From a virus, in the IMG/VR virus record IMGVR_UViG_3300013130_002194, positions 1 through 64,000 of that record: DNA of 64,000 nucleotides; one strand, written 5' to 3'. Positions within the stretch are counted from its first letter, which is position 1. Each line of letters opens with the position of its first letter. Positions 1 through 8,491 of this stretch are shown here, one piece after another. The notes below the pieces were generated by a model. That model ran no database searches and had not been told where the DNA came from. It worked only from the letters and a program-made list of their open reading frames with translations. Position numbers and translations under genes: made by a program.

Positions 1-275
1 TCATCATTATATAGAGGTATGTAATTCGTTACTTGAGAAAGCTGGATAGGGTTTGGTTGTGAAGTCTCAAGAGTAACATCATTACAAAATCTAACCAATT
101 TAGCAGTTCTTGGAAATACCTGTGCAGCAGACAAGGCGTTTCCGTATGCATCATAACCGTATACAACAATTGTACTAAGAGGAGGAAAGGCAGGATCATT
201 AATAACCACATAGTTTGTATCCTGAGACAACAGAACAGGCAATGGTTCATTAAGATTTAGATCTGATAAAATCAT
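1..275 (-). CDS. Unidentified late protein, 3' end outside window
   Basis: An open frame runs on the minus strand from an ATG at 275 to the window edge, giving the first 91 residues of a protein that continues beyond it. The start reads MILSDLNLNEPLPVLL and the visible part is rich in Pro, Val and Asn, with no motif I recognise. A GATAAATA late-type box lies 11 bases upstream of the ATG and the gene is divergent from the late gene starting at 320, so a structural (tail or baseplate) role is likely but only inferred. The frame has no stops and better composition than the overlapping frames. Confidence 0.6.
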   Translation of the reverse strand, partial: MILSDLNLNEPLPVLLSQDTNYVVINDPAFPPLSTIVVYGYDAYGNALSAAQVFPRTAKLVRFCNDVTLETSQPNPIQLSQVTNYIPLYND

Positions 276-286
276 ACTGTTATATA

Positions 287-294
287 TATTTATC
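287..294 (-). promoter_or_regulatory. Late promoter box (GATAAATA)
   Basis: T4-type late box 11 bases upstream of the ATG at 275, back-to-back with the late box at 303-310. Confidence 0.4.
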
Positions 295-302
295 AAAGCG
301 AG

Positions 303-310
303 AATAAATA
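303..310 (+). promoter_or_regulatory. Late promoter box (AATAAATA)
   Basis: Box lies 9 bases before the ATG at 320; transcription would begin at or just before the start codon. No Shine-Dalgarno is present. Confidence 0.55.
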
Positions 311-319
311 ATTAAGTAT

Positions 320-1243
320 ATGAACAGTATTTTCGATGAGTATTACGAACTCCTAATCAAAGAAGCTATTGGTCTTAATGAAATGCCAGTAAGCCGCATT
401 GCGTCAGATCTAACTTCTTTTAAGCCAAGCAAAGATCTTGGTTCTTATTCTATTACAGATGTTACTGGTGAAGATGAAGAAAAGATCAAGCAAGTAATAG
501 TCAAGATAGGAGAGTTTGTTATTGACAACCTAAAAGAACCATCTTCTGTTTCTAGAAAAGAATATCAAGATGTTGTTGCTGGTTTTATTAGAAAGGCTAT
601 TAATGAAATTTTTCCAGATTCCAAAAAGGCTACAGGAGGCAAGCCTTTCACTGCCAGAGATTATTATGCTGCAAGAGCTATTATCAAGGCTTTCGAAGAT
701 CAAAACATTATTAAAACAAAAGATACTGGTGGTAAAATCGAAAAAGGTACAGTAGAAAAAGATGAATTACCACAAACTGTTTCTGATATTACTCAAGACG
801 CTTCTAACGAAGTAGAGGCCAAGGTACAAGATGACTTGGATGACACTAAAGAGAAGCAAGAAGAAACTGAGACTGAAACTGGTGAAATTGGTTTAGTCAA
901 AGGAGACAAGTTTGAACCAACAGCAGTTTACTCTGTTGATGAGACCTCTGATAAAGATAATCTAAGCCCCATTGAGAAGTATGCTCTTGACTATGTAGAA
1001 CCTGAAACTAGAGGCATTGACATTGTTAAGATGTTAAAATATTCTATCAAGCTCAGAAACAAAGAAAGTGAAATCAGAGATGTGCTTGATTCTCTAGTCA
1101 AAAAAGGTATCTTAGCAAAAACTGGTGAGGATGATAGCTCCGGTAGAGGTATTTCAAAGACTGGTGATGATACCGTTGAAGATATCTTAAAGAGCATGGG
1201 TCCAAGAGAGAATCCTGAAACTGGAGTTTTAGGCGACCTATAA
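320..1243 (+). CDS. Probable head-internal or virion protein with capsid-targeting-like N-terminus
   Basis: A 307-residue acidic protein of unknown function. The N-terminus MNSIFDEYYELLIKEAIG resembles the amphipathic start shared by several other late genes here and contains I-K-E followed by A, a plausible gp21 protease site near residue 15. Residues about 155-195 are a Glu/Asp/Thr-rich low-complexity linker. Residues about 230-265 look like a small helical, winged-helix-like segment (RGIDIVKMLKYSIKL onwards). A late box precedes it. Targeting to the prohead is inferred from the N-terminus; no biochemical role is visible. Confidence 0.7.
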   Translation: MNSIFDEYYELLIKEAIGLNEMPVSRIASDLTSFKPSKDLGSYSITDVTGEDEEKIKQVIVKIGEFVIDNLKEPSSVSRKEYQDVVAGFIRKAINEIFPDSKKATGGKPFTARDYYAARAIIKAFEDQNIIKTKDTGGKIEKGTVEKDELPQTVSDITQDASNEVEAKVQDDLDDTKEKQEETETETGEIGLVKGDKFEPTAVYSVDETSDKDNLSPIEKYALDYVEPETRGIDIVKMLKYSIKLRNKESEIRDVLDSLVKKGILAKTGEDDSSGRGISKTGDDTVEDILKSMGPRENPETGVLGDL

Positions 1244-1256
1244 TAACTAATGGGTA

Positions 1257-1469
1257 ATGGGTATCAATAAAAAAATTAATGCTTACCTTCAAGAGGGTAA
1301 GCCTGTTGATGCAGATTTTATATTGGAAGTATATAAACACGCTAAAACAACCTACCCTGAAAAAGAGTTTAAAGATATCCAAAAAGATTTAAAAGTTTTA
1401 GTTAAACTGTTGAAAAAGAGTGGAGCTGACAATACAATTGTTAAAGTTAAAAAGCCTCGCTTGAAATGA
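1257..1469 (+). CDS. Small basic protein, unknown
   Basis: A 70-residue Lys-rich, mostly helical protein (net positive, ends KVKKPRLK). It starts 13 bases after the preceding gene and its stop overlaps the next start by 4 bases (ATGA), so it is co-transcribed with the phosphoribosyltransferase. I recognise no family. Short charged proteins in this position of T4-like genomes are common and uncharacterised. Confidence 0.6.
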   Translation: MGINKKINAYLQEGKPVDADFILEVYKHAKTTYPEKEFKDIQKDLKVLVKLLKKSGADNTIVKVKKPRLK

Positions 1470-1915
1470 AAAAAGAACTAAATCTAACCTGGGCTGATGT
1501 TGAGCAGGGTATAAACATCATTATTAATAGGATTGGTAACAAGAAGTACGACTATGTAATTGGCATTGCTAATGGTGGGCTTATTCCTGCCACTTTAATT
1601 GCCAAAAGGCTTAAGATAAAGACTATGTCAGTTGGGTTAGAGTCTTATGATGGAAAAGACTTTAAGAAAGTTACTCTATGGTCTGAAATTAATAAGAGGT
1701 TATATATTCTACAACAACACGGGTTGTGTTTGCTTGTAGATGATATAAGCGATTCTGGAAAGTCATTCAATTATATTAAAAACGATTATTTGAAAAATGA
1801 AGAGATTCTTTGCGATACCGCTTCGTTAGTTGTAAAACCCAAGACAACTTTCATGCCTGATTATTTTGCAATGACTGTTCATACAGATACTTGGGTAAAG
1901 TTCCCCTGGGAATAA
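1466..1915 (+). CDS. Phosphoribosyltransferase (xanthine/guanine PRTase-like)
   Basis: A 149-residue type I phosphoribosyltransferase. The PRPP-binding loop is LLVDDISDSGKSF at about residues 89-101, with the paired acidic residues and the D-S-G-K-S turn of the family. Residues 28-44 (YDYVIGIANGGLIPATL) form the first strand and the PPi loop, and the ending WVKFPWE resembles Gpt-type purine PRTases. It would transfer phosphoribose from PRPP to a purine base, salvaging nucleotides for phage replication. The exact base is not determinable. It overlaps the upstream small gene by 4 bases and is followed one base later by dCMP deaminase, a second nucleotide-metabolism enzyme. Confidence 0.85.
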   Translation: MKKELNLTWADVEQGINIIINRIGNKKYDYVIGIANGGLIPATLIAKRLKIKTMSVGLESYDGKDFKKVTLWSEINKRLYILQQHGLCLLVDDISDSGKSFNYIKNDYLKNEEILCDTASLVVKPKTTFMPDYFAMTVHTDTWVKFPWE

Positions 1916-1916
1916 T

Positions 1917-2417
1917 ATGGCTTCACAGAGAGATATTGATAAGGCATACTTGCGTATGTGTGTAGAGTGGGCTAGATTATCCACAGCTCGCAGACGCAAG
2001 GTAGGTTGTCTAATAGTTAAAAATGGGCAGATAATCTCTGATGGATACAATGGCACACCAAAAGGATTTGATAACAATTGTGAAGAAGAAGTTAATGGTG
2101 AGTTAGTAACAAAGCCAATTGTTCTTCATGCAGAGAGTAATGCTATCTCTAAACTTGCAAAATCTAATAACTCTTCTGATGGGGCTACATTATATGTTAC
2201 CTGCTCTCCGTGCTTTGAATGTAGCAAGTTAATTATTCAGGCTGGTATAAAGAGAGTAGTTCATTGCCACTTTTACCGAAATACAAGCGGCTTAGAACTA
2301 TTAGATCAGGCTAATATTGAATGGGGCTTTTACGAGCTTAGCTCAAAATTACCTGCTGACCATGTTGAATCGATATTGCATTCTTCTTCTCGTTCACAGG
2401 CGGGTATGCAGCAGTAG
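1917..2417 (+). CDS. cd: dCMP deaminase
   Basis: A zinc-dependent deaminase of 166 residues that would convert dCMP to dUMP for dTTP supply. The zinc/catalytic motif H-A-E is at about residues 63-65 and the C-S-P-C-F-E-C cluster at about 98-104; both match the dCMP deaminase family (T4 Cd is about 190 residues). The gene is in a run with the phosphoribosyltransferase. Its last 80 bases overlap the 3' end of the convergent gp5-like gene, so the tail after about residue 140 is shared coding DNA and may be less constrained. Confidence 0.93.
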   Translation: MASQRDIDKAYLRMCVEWARLSTARRRKVGCLIVKNGQIISDGYNGTPKGFDNNCEEEVNGELVTKPIVLHAESNAISKLAKSNNSSDGATLYVTCSPCFECSKLIIQAGIKRVVHCHFYRNTSGLELLDQANIEWGFYELSSKLPADHVESILHSSSRSQAGMQQ

Positions 2418-4809
2418 CAGCTGTTGGTAATGTATTTTCTCTGCCTAATGTTCTAACATCATCTGCAGTAGCCATTAATGTTAACGGTAAGTTTCTAAAT
2501 TGATGAGAATGTCTACCAACATTTACTGGTACCTTTTGTGTAAAATACAGAGTAAAATTACAATCATCTCCACCACAGTTTAGTACTCCAGTATAACTAA
2601 CATTAGGTAATACATAACCTTCAAGAAATACTTCTTCTGTTTCTTGAAACTCTATAGGGGCAGTAATGTGTTGTACTGTTAACTCTCCTTCTACGTGCGC
2701 GCTACCAGCAATAACCATATTTTGAGTAACACCTAGATTGCTATCAACCAATACTTGTTTACCCTCTGATTGACGCAATACTAAAATATCAGATATAAGC
2801 GACAATCTCTTTTGAGCATTAATGTTTATCTCGTTATTAGATGCAATATTTACTTGTTCACCTGTTAAATTAACAATTGATCCTGCTACATCAACTGGAC
2901 CATAAGACTTAAGAGCTACCCCACCTGAACCTACCAAAACATTCCATCTATTACAAACGTTTAGATTGTATGTACCCCCAGGCAAATCTTCAACATTAAC
3001 ATATTCCATTATTGGAGAGGCTTTTTGACTAACAAATACTCCCTGAGCAGCAACAATGACTTCATTGTTAGTTATTTTACCAGAGCTATCTAATCTTATA
3101 TTTGGCAAATCATTCATAACTAAACCAATAGTTTCTAGCTTGTGTTTAGTTATTTGAATAATTTTAGAGCCGCCTTGACCCATTTGTTTCTCTAAGGCAG
3201 TAATCTCATTTATCTTTGATTCGAACTTTAACTTTAGAGCATCTTTTTTATCTTCTACAGTCCAAATACCATCTTGAGTAGAAGGAGAAATGCCTGTTCC
3301 ATTACAAACTGGACAAGAACCACTTCCTAAAAAGTTACTTGGAATGGCTGGCGGTTGTACAAGCTGTGAAGGTACGTTATAATTGTAAACAATAATATTT
3401 TGACCTAGATAACCAGAAGCCTGTCTGGTACTAAAGCTAGAATCATTAATCATGTCATATGCAGTAGTCCAGTTACCTCGCATAGGATTAGTAAAAGTAA
3501 CAACAGCTGTACTGTTTACTGGTATGTAAAGAGAGAAAGTCTCTCTTCTTCTCCAAACAGCTGGTCTATTAACTGCTGAGCAAACTGGACATTTAGCATA
3601 TGTACCAGATTGGGTTTGCAATGGAGATGTATATGGAAATAAGTTGTTGAATGATCCAGTTTGATTGCATCTCTGAATCTCAAACAATTGTTTTACTGCC
3701 GCAATTTCTTCAGCAATATCCTTCCATTGTTGAATAGCAGACTTATTAAAGTTGCCGATCTTCTCGAAATGATCACCTCTAATAATTTCATCAAGATCTT
3801 TTTCAGTAAATTCATTCTTATACCCTCTAGTTGTTTCAAAAGAATCAGCAAGAGTTAAACTCTGTTTGTTCTGAGTATTAAGTTCAATAGTGGCCTGGTT
3901 GTTCATTTCCCTATAAGACCCATTATAGGCAGTAGTGCGAATAGCTTCTTTATTATCTGTATTAACAACCTCAATAGTACCACCTTTTTGATTAAGTACC
4001 ATTTTACCTCTATAGGTCTCTGTATCTGGAGAATATCCCTGAGTATCAGCTGGGTTCACGTTGTTATAATCACCAGGATAGTCAATAGGGTATGTACCAG
4101 GTGCTCCTTGATAAACCCCAAGCCAATCTTGTGTACCATAGTGAGCTGCAAATACTACAGGGTAGTTAGCATCACCTTCTCTAAAAAATACCCAAACGTG
4201 GGCACCTACATCTGGAATAGAAAACTGACCTTTAGTACAATTAGAATAAGTATGAGGTTTGTATAAATGAGTGTACGGATTAACTCTATTTGGGTTACCT
4301 GTAGATATTATTCCAGAGTTGGTATTGTAGGTTCTATCAAACGCATCAGATGGCTGTAATTCATTCACTTCATAGATTCTACCATATTTTTCTCCAGTAC
4401 CGTCGATATTAAGAGAATATTTAGAGTTAGCTGATAAGGATGGTAAAGATGTTTCAACTCTATTAGAATCTGATATAGAAGCCTTGTTTCCCCAATTAAA
4501 AAACTTACCAGAAGAACCACCACTTACAATTGGTAAAGCTACCTCAGCCCAAGGCAATATCTTCTTTATTTCTTCATTAATAGGAGTTAAAGAAGACTCA
4601 ATATTGTCTCCCATAAATCGGAAGTTCTTATCTGTGTTATCTTGCTTGAAGCTATTATAAACTGTTTGGGAAATATGTGGTACCCAAACTTTTACTCTGC
4701 CTCTTTTCTGTGGGTCGTTGTTCTGAACAACAATGCTGAGATAGTGACCGAAATATTGAGGTAGAGCTTTTCTACTAGGACTACCTTGTAAGGCGTTGGA
4801 ATATCTCAT
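2338..4809 (-). CDS. 5: Baseplate hub protein, gp5/VgrG-like, without an obvious lysozyme domain
   Basis: An 823-residue protein whose N-terminus has the OB-fold signature of the gp5/VgrG hub (GHYLSIVVQNNDPQKRGRVK, about residues 21-40). It should form the trimeric hub and needle base under the tail tube. Residues 185-330 continue the hub fold (PDVGAHVWVFFREGD, and a Gln/Asn-rich stretch before a coiled segment at about 330-375). Two C-x-x-C pairs (KCPVC at about 404 and SCPVC at about 502) suggest a bound zinc. I see no T4-lysozyme-like catalytic motif, although the protein is much longer than T4 gp5 (575 residues). The C-terminal part is beta-rich, as expected of a needle. Confidence 0.8.
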   Translation of the reverse strand: MRYSNALQGSPSRKALPQYFGHYLSIVVQNNDPQKRGRVKVWVPHISQTVYNSFKQDNTDKNFRFMGDNIESSLTPINEEIKKILPWAEVALPIVSGGSSGKFFNWGNKASISDSNRVETSLPSLSANSKYSLNIDGTGEKYGRIYEVNELQPSDAFDRTYNTNSGIISTGNPNRVNPYTHLYKPHTYSNCTKGQFSIPDVGAHVWVFFREGDANYPVVFAAHYGTQDWLGVYQGAPGTYPIDYPGDYNNVNPADTQGYSPDTETYRGKMVLNQKGGTIEVVNTDNKEAIRTTAYNGSYREMNNQATIELNTQNKQSLTLADSFETTRGYKNEFTEKDLDEIIRGDHFEKIGNFNKSAIQQWKDIAEEIAAVKQLFEIQRCNQTGSFNNLFPYTSPLQTQSGTYAKCPVCSAVNRPAVWRRRETFSLYIPVNSTAVVTFTNPMRGNWTTAYDMINDSSFSTRQASGYLGQNIIVYNYNVPSQLVQPPAIPSNFLGSGSCPVCNGTGISPSTQDGIWTVEDKKDALKLKFESKINEITALEKQMGQGGSKIIQITKHKLETIGLVMNDLPNIRLDSSGKITNNEVIVAAQGVFVSQKASPIMEYVNVEDLPGGTYNLNVCNRWNVLVGSGGVALKSYGPVDVAGSIVNLTGEQVNIASNNEININAQKRLSLISDILVLRQSEGKQVLVDSNLGVTQNMVIAGSAHVEGELTVQHITAPIEFQETEEVFLEGYVLPNVSYTGVLNCGGDDCNFTLYFTQKVPVNVGRHSHQFRNLPLTLMATADDVRTLGRENTLPTAATAAYPPVNEKKNAISIQHGQQVILS

Positions 4810-4814
4810 ATTAA

Positions 4815-5939
4815 TTAACTTTGCTTAGGAACATTGCTATTTATAGCATCTTTAATCTTATTATAGGCCTGCGCTGTTCTTGATGTAGTGTTTGTAACAA
4901 CGTTACTAGCTGCATCTTTAGCAGCTGTTGCTATTGTTGAGGCTGTAGAGGTTACTTTATTAGCTGCGGTTTTAGGTAAACCGGTAACTGCATTAAAGAA
5001 TTCGTTTGGAGACTTAGCAGAGAAACCACTTGCAGATTTAATAATTTGGTTTTCAATATTGTTAATAACGTTATCTGTAGCTGCATTTGCAACCATTTCT
5101 ACTATAGGGCCACCTTTAGATAGCTTCTTTTTATTTCTTGGCGATAATGTATTGCAAATATTGTTTATATTTTTATTTACTTCACTTGTTAGTTTAGCTG
5201 TATAAAAGTTAGTATTCTTTACCTCTTTTAAAATATTAAGTCTACCTGTTATTGAACCAGTTATTGAGGCTTTTTTCTTATCTAGAGTGCCTAAAAGTGT
5301 TATCTCGGCACTTAAATGTTTGTTAATTTTTTTATTAATTTCAATATACCCAGCAGTACCAACACTTGAAATAACCCCGTTAATACTAATACCGTTAGTA
5401 ATATTTGGAGTTATACCACCAAATGGTATATTGGGTACTGTTATATTGTTTAATAAAGAACTTGTAGCGCTTCTTAAACAATTTTTAATACCAAGCCTTA
5501 AAGTACCTTTTATTTGACCTAAACCACTTTTTACAGCTGCAGACGCAACCCCAAAGCTAGCTTTTGCAAAACCTCCTAATGTACCGCCAGCATTACTCAC
5601 GCCACCCTGTATAGTACCAACAACTCTATTTCCTAATGTATTTACTGCTATTTCTTTTATCCTGGCATTAGCAGCTCCTGATACAGCAGTTATACCGCCC
5701 TTGACTACCCCGTTAGGGTTCTTTACTAATGTTTTTACTGAACCAACTAACCCTCTCACATTTGCGTTTATTTGAGGCAAAGGTGGCACAGCTATGTTTA
5801 ATCCAGTCTTGGCATTAAGTTCATTGGTTAAAGATTTAGGGACAGCAGCCACCTTTCCTATTTTTGACTCAACATCAGCTATAGTCTTAGTAATATTCTT
5901 ACTAAAATTTACAGGGTTAAACTTTTCAAATGCAGCCAT
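4815..5939 (-). CDS. Baseplate-associated structural protein, unknown
   Basis: A 374-residue protein rich in Ala, Gly, Asn, Lys and Thr, with long small-residue helices and repeated A-A/N-T segments; no cysteine-rich or catalytic motif. It lies 5 bases upstream of the gp5-like hub gene in the same transcription unit and starts 6 bases after a late box, so it is probably a tail/baseplate component expressed with the hub. By position it could play the part of a T4 hub or chaperone gene (26-29, 48, 51 group), but I cannot align it to any of them from memory. Confidence 0.65.
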   Translation of the reverse strand: MAAFEKFNPVNFSKNITKTIADVESKIGKVAAVPKSLTNELNAKTGLNIAVPPLPQINANVRGLVGSVKTLVKNPNGVVKGGITAVSGAANARIKEIAVNTLGNRVVGTIQGGVSNAGGTLGGFAKASFGVASAAVKSGLGQIKGTLRLGIKNCLRSATSSLLNNITVPNIPFGGITPNITNGISINGVISSVGTAGYIEINKKINKHLSAEITLLGTLDKKKASITGSITGRLNILKEVKNTNFYTAKLTSEVNKNINNICNTLSPRNKKKLSKGGPIVEMVANAATDNVINNIENQIIKSASGFSAKSPNEFFNAVTGLPKTAANKVTSTASTIATAAKDAASNVVTNTTSRTAQAYNKIKDAINSNVPKQS

Positions 5940-5945
5940 TTAAAT

Positions 5946-5953
5946 TATTTATT
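5946..5953 (-). promoter_or_regulatory. Late promoter box (AATAAATA)
   Basis: Box ends 6 bases before the ATG at 5939. It abuts and shares a base with the -35 element of the early promoter for the divergent dpdA operon. Confidence 0.6.
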
Positions 5954-5980
5954 TGATTTATTGAGTTTTGACACTATAAT
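5953..5980 (+). promoter_or_regulatory. Sigma70-type promoter of the dpdA-queF operon
   Basis: TTGATT (5953-5958), 16-base spacer, TATAAT (5975-5980). The -10 box ends 7 bases before the ATG at 5988, so transcription should begin at the start codon. It decides the start: the upstream TTG at 5961 lies inside the promoter. Confidence 0.8.
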
Positions 5981-5987
5981 GACAGAG

Positions 5988-6818
5988 ATGAATATTAAAG
6001 TATCTCATGAAGTTCCTATTAAGCTCCTTGATTATTCTCGAAACTTTAACGATTACGACTACTGTCTGGTACACCTTTTGGATCAGAAACCGGAATATAA
6101 GAAGTATTATAAGTCTTGTAAACTCTATGACCGAGAACTGCTCTTGGATAATAGTATTTTCGAGCTTGGTAAGGCTTTCGATTCTGATAAGTTTGCTGAA
6201 AAGGTTGTAGAAATTGAACCTACTTATTACATTATCCCTGACTCTTTGCAGAACTGTGAAGAGACTATCAGTAATTGGAAGAGCTTCGTTGGTAAGTATA
6301 ATGACTTGCCTGGTCTCAAGATTGGTGTTGTTCAAGGCAACACCTGGCGAGAACTTAAGTACTGTTATCAGTTTATGAACGAACATGCTGATTACATTGC
6401 TATCTCTTTCGATTATGGTTATTATCTTATCACTGGTGAGTCTCCAACTAATAATAAGCTCGAGCTCTGGTGCTCTGGCCGTCAACGACTCATTCAGCAA
6501 CTAATGGATAGTGGCATCTGGAATACAAAGAAGCCTCATCACTTGCTCGGTTGTTCGTTGGCTAGGGAGTTTAAGGCCTATTTTGGTCAGACTTCTATTC
6601 GCTCTGTCGATACTTCTAACCCGATTGTTGCTGCTTTGCATGGTCTCAAGTATAATGGAGATCTTGGTTTGAAGACTAAGCCTAGTACCAAGCTGGCTGA
6701 TCTTATTGATTCAAACGTTAATGATGAGCAATGGGATCTAGTTGATTATAACACTAGCGCCTTTAAAGAGATTCTTAGCCACCCTTCTGAGGCCTTTATC
6801 AAAGGATACTATCGATGA
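5988..6818 (+). CDS. dpdA: DpdA-like tRNA-guanine-transglycosylase homologue (DNA 7-deazaguanine insertion)
   Basis: A 276-residue TGT-superfamily protein. LLLDNSIFELG (residues 51-61) matches the first catalytic-Asp region, GVVQG (113-117) is the family G-I-V-Q-G motif, and IRSVDTSNP (204-212) carries the likely nucleophilic Asp208. It lacks the C-terminal zinc site and the length of tRNA TGTs (about 370 residues), as phage DpdA proteins do. DpdA exchanges guanine in DNA for a preQ0/preQ1-type base. It is first in an operon with the formyltransferase, a kinase and queF, and the phage also carries folE, queD, queE and queC, which supports DNA rather than tRNA as target. The DNA target is an inference from context. 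Confidence 0.85.
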   Translation: MNIKVSHEVPIKLLDYSRNFNDYDYCLVHLLDQKPEYKKYYKSCKLYDRELLLDNSIFELGKAFDSDKFAEKVVEIEPTYYIIPDSLQNCEETISNWKSFVGKYNDLPGLKIGVVQGNTWRELKYCYQFMNEHADYIAISFDYGYYLITGESPTNNKLELWCSGRQRLIQQLMDSGIWNTKKPHHLLGCSLAREFKAYFGQTSIRSVDTSNPIVAALHGLKYNGDLGLKTKPSTKLADLIDSNVNDEQWDLVDYNTSAFKEILSHPSEAFIKGYYR

Positions 6819-7789
6819 AATGGATTGCTTTCTTTTCTAAGACTGGTTCAGAGTTGATTGAAATTATGAATCACTTCAATCGCTGGCCTGATCTCATAGT
6901 TTCAAACCGACCTCATCTTGATGGTTGCCATGAACAATTTAAGAGCTTAATTCAATCCTTTCCAGATAAGGTTCGTCACATTAGTTCCAGCCCTACTGTT
7001 GAAGAGTATAAAAGAGCAATTGAATCTACTGGAACAGAAGACGTAATTATTACTCTTCACGGGTATATGCGAATTCTACCCAAAGAGATTTGTGATACTT
7101 ATGACATTTATAACGGGCACCCTGGTTTGATTACTAAGTATCCTGAGCTTAAAGGTAAAGACCCTCAACGCAAGGCCTGGCTTAATGGATATGCAGAATC
7201 TGGATGTGTTATTCACAAAGTAACCTCAGAGCTTGATGGTGGTCCTGTAATGGCTCAAGTTGCAGTTGATATTAAGGACCTTAGCTTTGATAATGTTATT
7301 AGCGAGTTGCATAAGGCTTCCGTTAAACTGTGGATTGAGTTTATGAAAAAACAATGGATTCGGAGAGAATATAGAGAATTGACTACACCTAAAACTGTGC
7401 TTGAAGCAAATATGGCTGCAAATATACCAACAGATTATAGAGAGCTAGTGCCAGATTACTCAGTAGAATATTGTCAAGAACATTATCCAGAGACTCTTAA
7501 AGAGCTTCGACGTCTGCAAGAAGAAGAGTTCTTGCTCTTTTGTAAGAAGCAATTTGATTACGGCCCTGGTAATATTTCTGTTGGTCAAGATACTGCTGCT
7601 GCAGATGGAAAGAGAGTTTCTCTTTGCTCTATCATCTTTAGATGCAACGACAAGGTTCAACGATTGCTAAATCTTGTGGTCAAAAATAGTAAATGTGCTC
7701 AGAACGAACCTGTTATGGATGCCTTCTCAGATCTTTCTCTTTACGGAAAGATTGCGAAAATAGTTGATAAAGGTGTCTGGGGCAAGTAA
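6815..7789 (+). CDS. Formyltransferase fused to a C-terminal nucleotide-modification-associated (DUF1599-like) domain
   Basis: A 324-residue two-domain protein. Residues 1-180 form a PurN/Fmt-type formyltransferase: N-G-H-P-G-L-I at 100-106 contains the catalytic Asn/His pair, and GCVIHKVTSELDGGPVMAQ (130-148) contains the conserved SxLDxGxx region that holds 10-formyltetrahydrofolate. Residues about 235-315 carry DYGPGNIS, then NDKVQRL, then a D-x3-D/Y segment, which I recall as the DUF1599 family, also named nucleotide modification associated domain 1. It overlaps dpdA by 4 bases and is followed by a kinase and queF. The obvious acceptor is the aminomethyl group of preQ1, free or in DNA. 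That reaction is inferred; formylation of a sugar or nucleotide is an alternative. Confidence 0.8.
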   Translation: MKWIAFFSKTGSELIEIMNHFNRWPDLIVSNRPHLDGCHEQFKSLIQSFPDKVRHISSSPTVEEYKRAIESTGTEDVIITLHGYMRILPKEICDTYDIYNGHPGLITKYPELKGKDPQRKAWLNGYAESGCVIHKVTSELDGGPVMAQVAVDIKDLSFDNVISELHKASVKLWIEFMKKQWIRREYRELTTPKTVLEANMAANIPTDYRELVPDYSVEYCQEHYPETLKELRRLQEEEFLLFCKKQFDYGPGNISVGQDTAAADGKRVSLCSIIFRCNDKVQRLLNLVVKNSKCAQNEPVMDAFSDLSLYGKIAKIVDKGVWGK

Positions 7790-7798
7790 AATCAAGGC

Positions 7799-8491
7799 AT
7801 GAGAAAGCTATTTACGTTTACCGGTGCACAAAGTACCGGTAAGACTACATTGCTTAAGAAGGTTAAGACCTTGTACCCTTATCGCTTTGATTATGTTGAC
7901 GAGGTTACTCGCAAGATCAAGCGGTTGGGTGTTTCTATCAACAATGAAGCAACTAACTATGATTTGACTCAGTCTCTTATTATCAACGATCATTTGCTTA
8001 ACTATGCAAAGGTCTTGGATAATTCTAGTGAAGAGGTTAAAGATTTGTTGTTAGATCGTTGCATTGTTGATGGTTACATTTATACGAAGTATTTTTATAA
8101 GGAAGGTAAAGTTAGTTGCAGAGTTCTAGACTTTGCTGAGCAATGGTTTAAAAAACTTACTCCAATGTATGATGTTATATTTTATACTAATCCTGGTGAT
8201 GTGAAGTTGGTCGATGATGGTGAGCGTAGTGTTGATGCTAAGTTTAGAAATGAGATTATCGACTTGTATGAAAGAGAGTTCTTGGATAAATACGATAACA
8301 TTTGTATTCTCAAAGGCTCTGTTGAAGAGCGTTTGGAGATTATGAAGATTGGAATGCTGTATAGTGCATGTAATAACTGTAATATTATGGATGCTCTAGA
8401 TGCTGGCAAGCCTATTCGGAAGCAAAATAATTATTCAGAATCTGCTGGACAATTGCGTGAAGACTGCTATAATAATCAAAATAAATTATGA
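7799..8491 (+). CDS. P-loop nucleotide/nucleoside kinase (AAA_28/NadR-kinase type)
   Basis: A 230-residue P-loop protein with Walker A GAQSTGKTT at residues 9-17 and the DDGERSVDAKFR segment (about 140) typical of the lid of the AAA_28/NadR-like kinase family. The last 40 residues are a Cys/Asn-rich tail (YSACNNCNIMDAL). It sits 9 bases after the formyltransferase and overlaps queF by 4 bases, so it may phosphorylate a modified nucleoside or base precursor in the 7-deazaguanine route, or simply act in nucleotide salvage. A second member of the same family is at 28743-29459. Confidence 0.75.
   Translation: MRKLFTFTGAQSTGKTTLLKKVKTLYPYRFDYVDEVTRKIKRLGVSINNEATNYDLTQSLIINDHLLNYAKVLDNSSEEVKDLLLDRCIVDGYIYTKYFYKEGKVSCRVLDFAEQWFKKLTPMYDVIFYTNPGDVKLVDDGERSVDAKFRNEIIDLYEREFLDKYDNICILKGSVEERLEIMKIGMLYSACNNCNIMDALDAGKPIRKQNNYSESAGQLREDCYNNQNKL

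Noticed and set aside
29-250. Minus-strand open frame of 73 codons
   Set aside because: Leucine/cysteine-rich shadow of the real minus-strand frame that runs 1-275 from an ATG next to a late box.
1098-1382. Minus-strand 94-codon frame
   Set aside because: Shadow of two plus-strand genes; low-complexity composition and no promoter.
4888-5205. Plus-strand hydrophobic frame of 105 codons resembling a membrane protein
   Set aside because: Arises from the Ala/Thr-rich antisense of the real minus-strand structural gene.
5958-6500. Minus-strand 180-codon open frame across dpdA
   Set aside because: Antisense shadow of dpdA with no recognisable motif; the plus frame has TGT motifs and a promoter.
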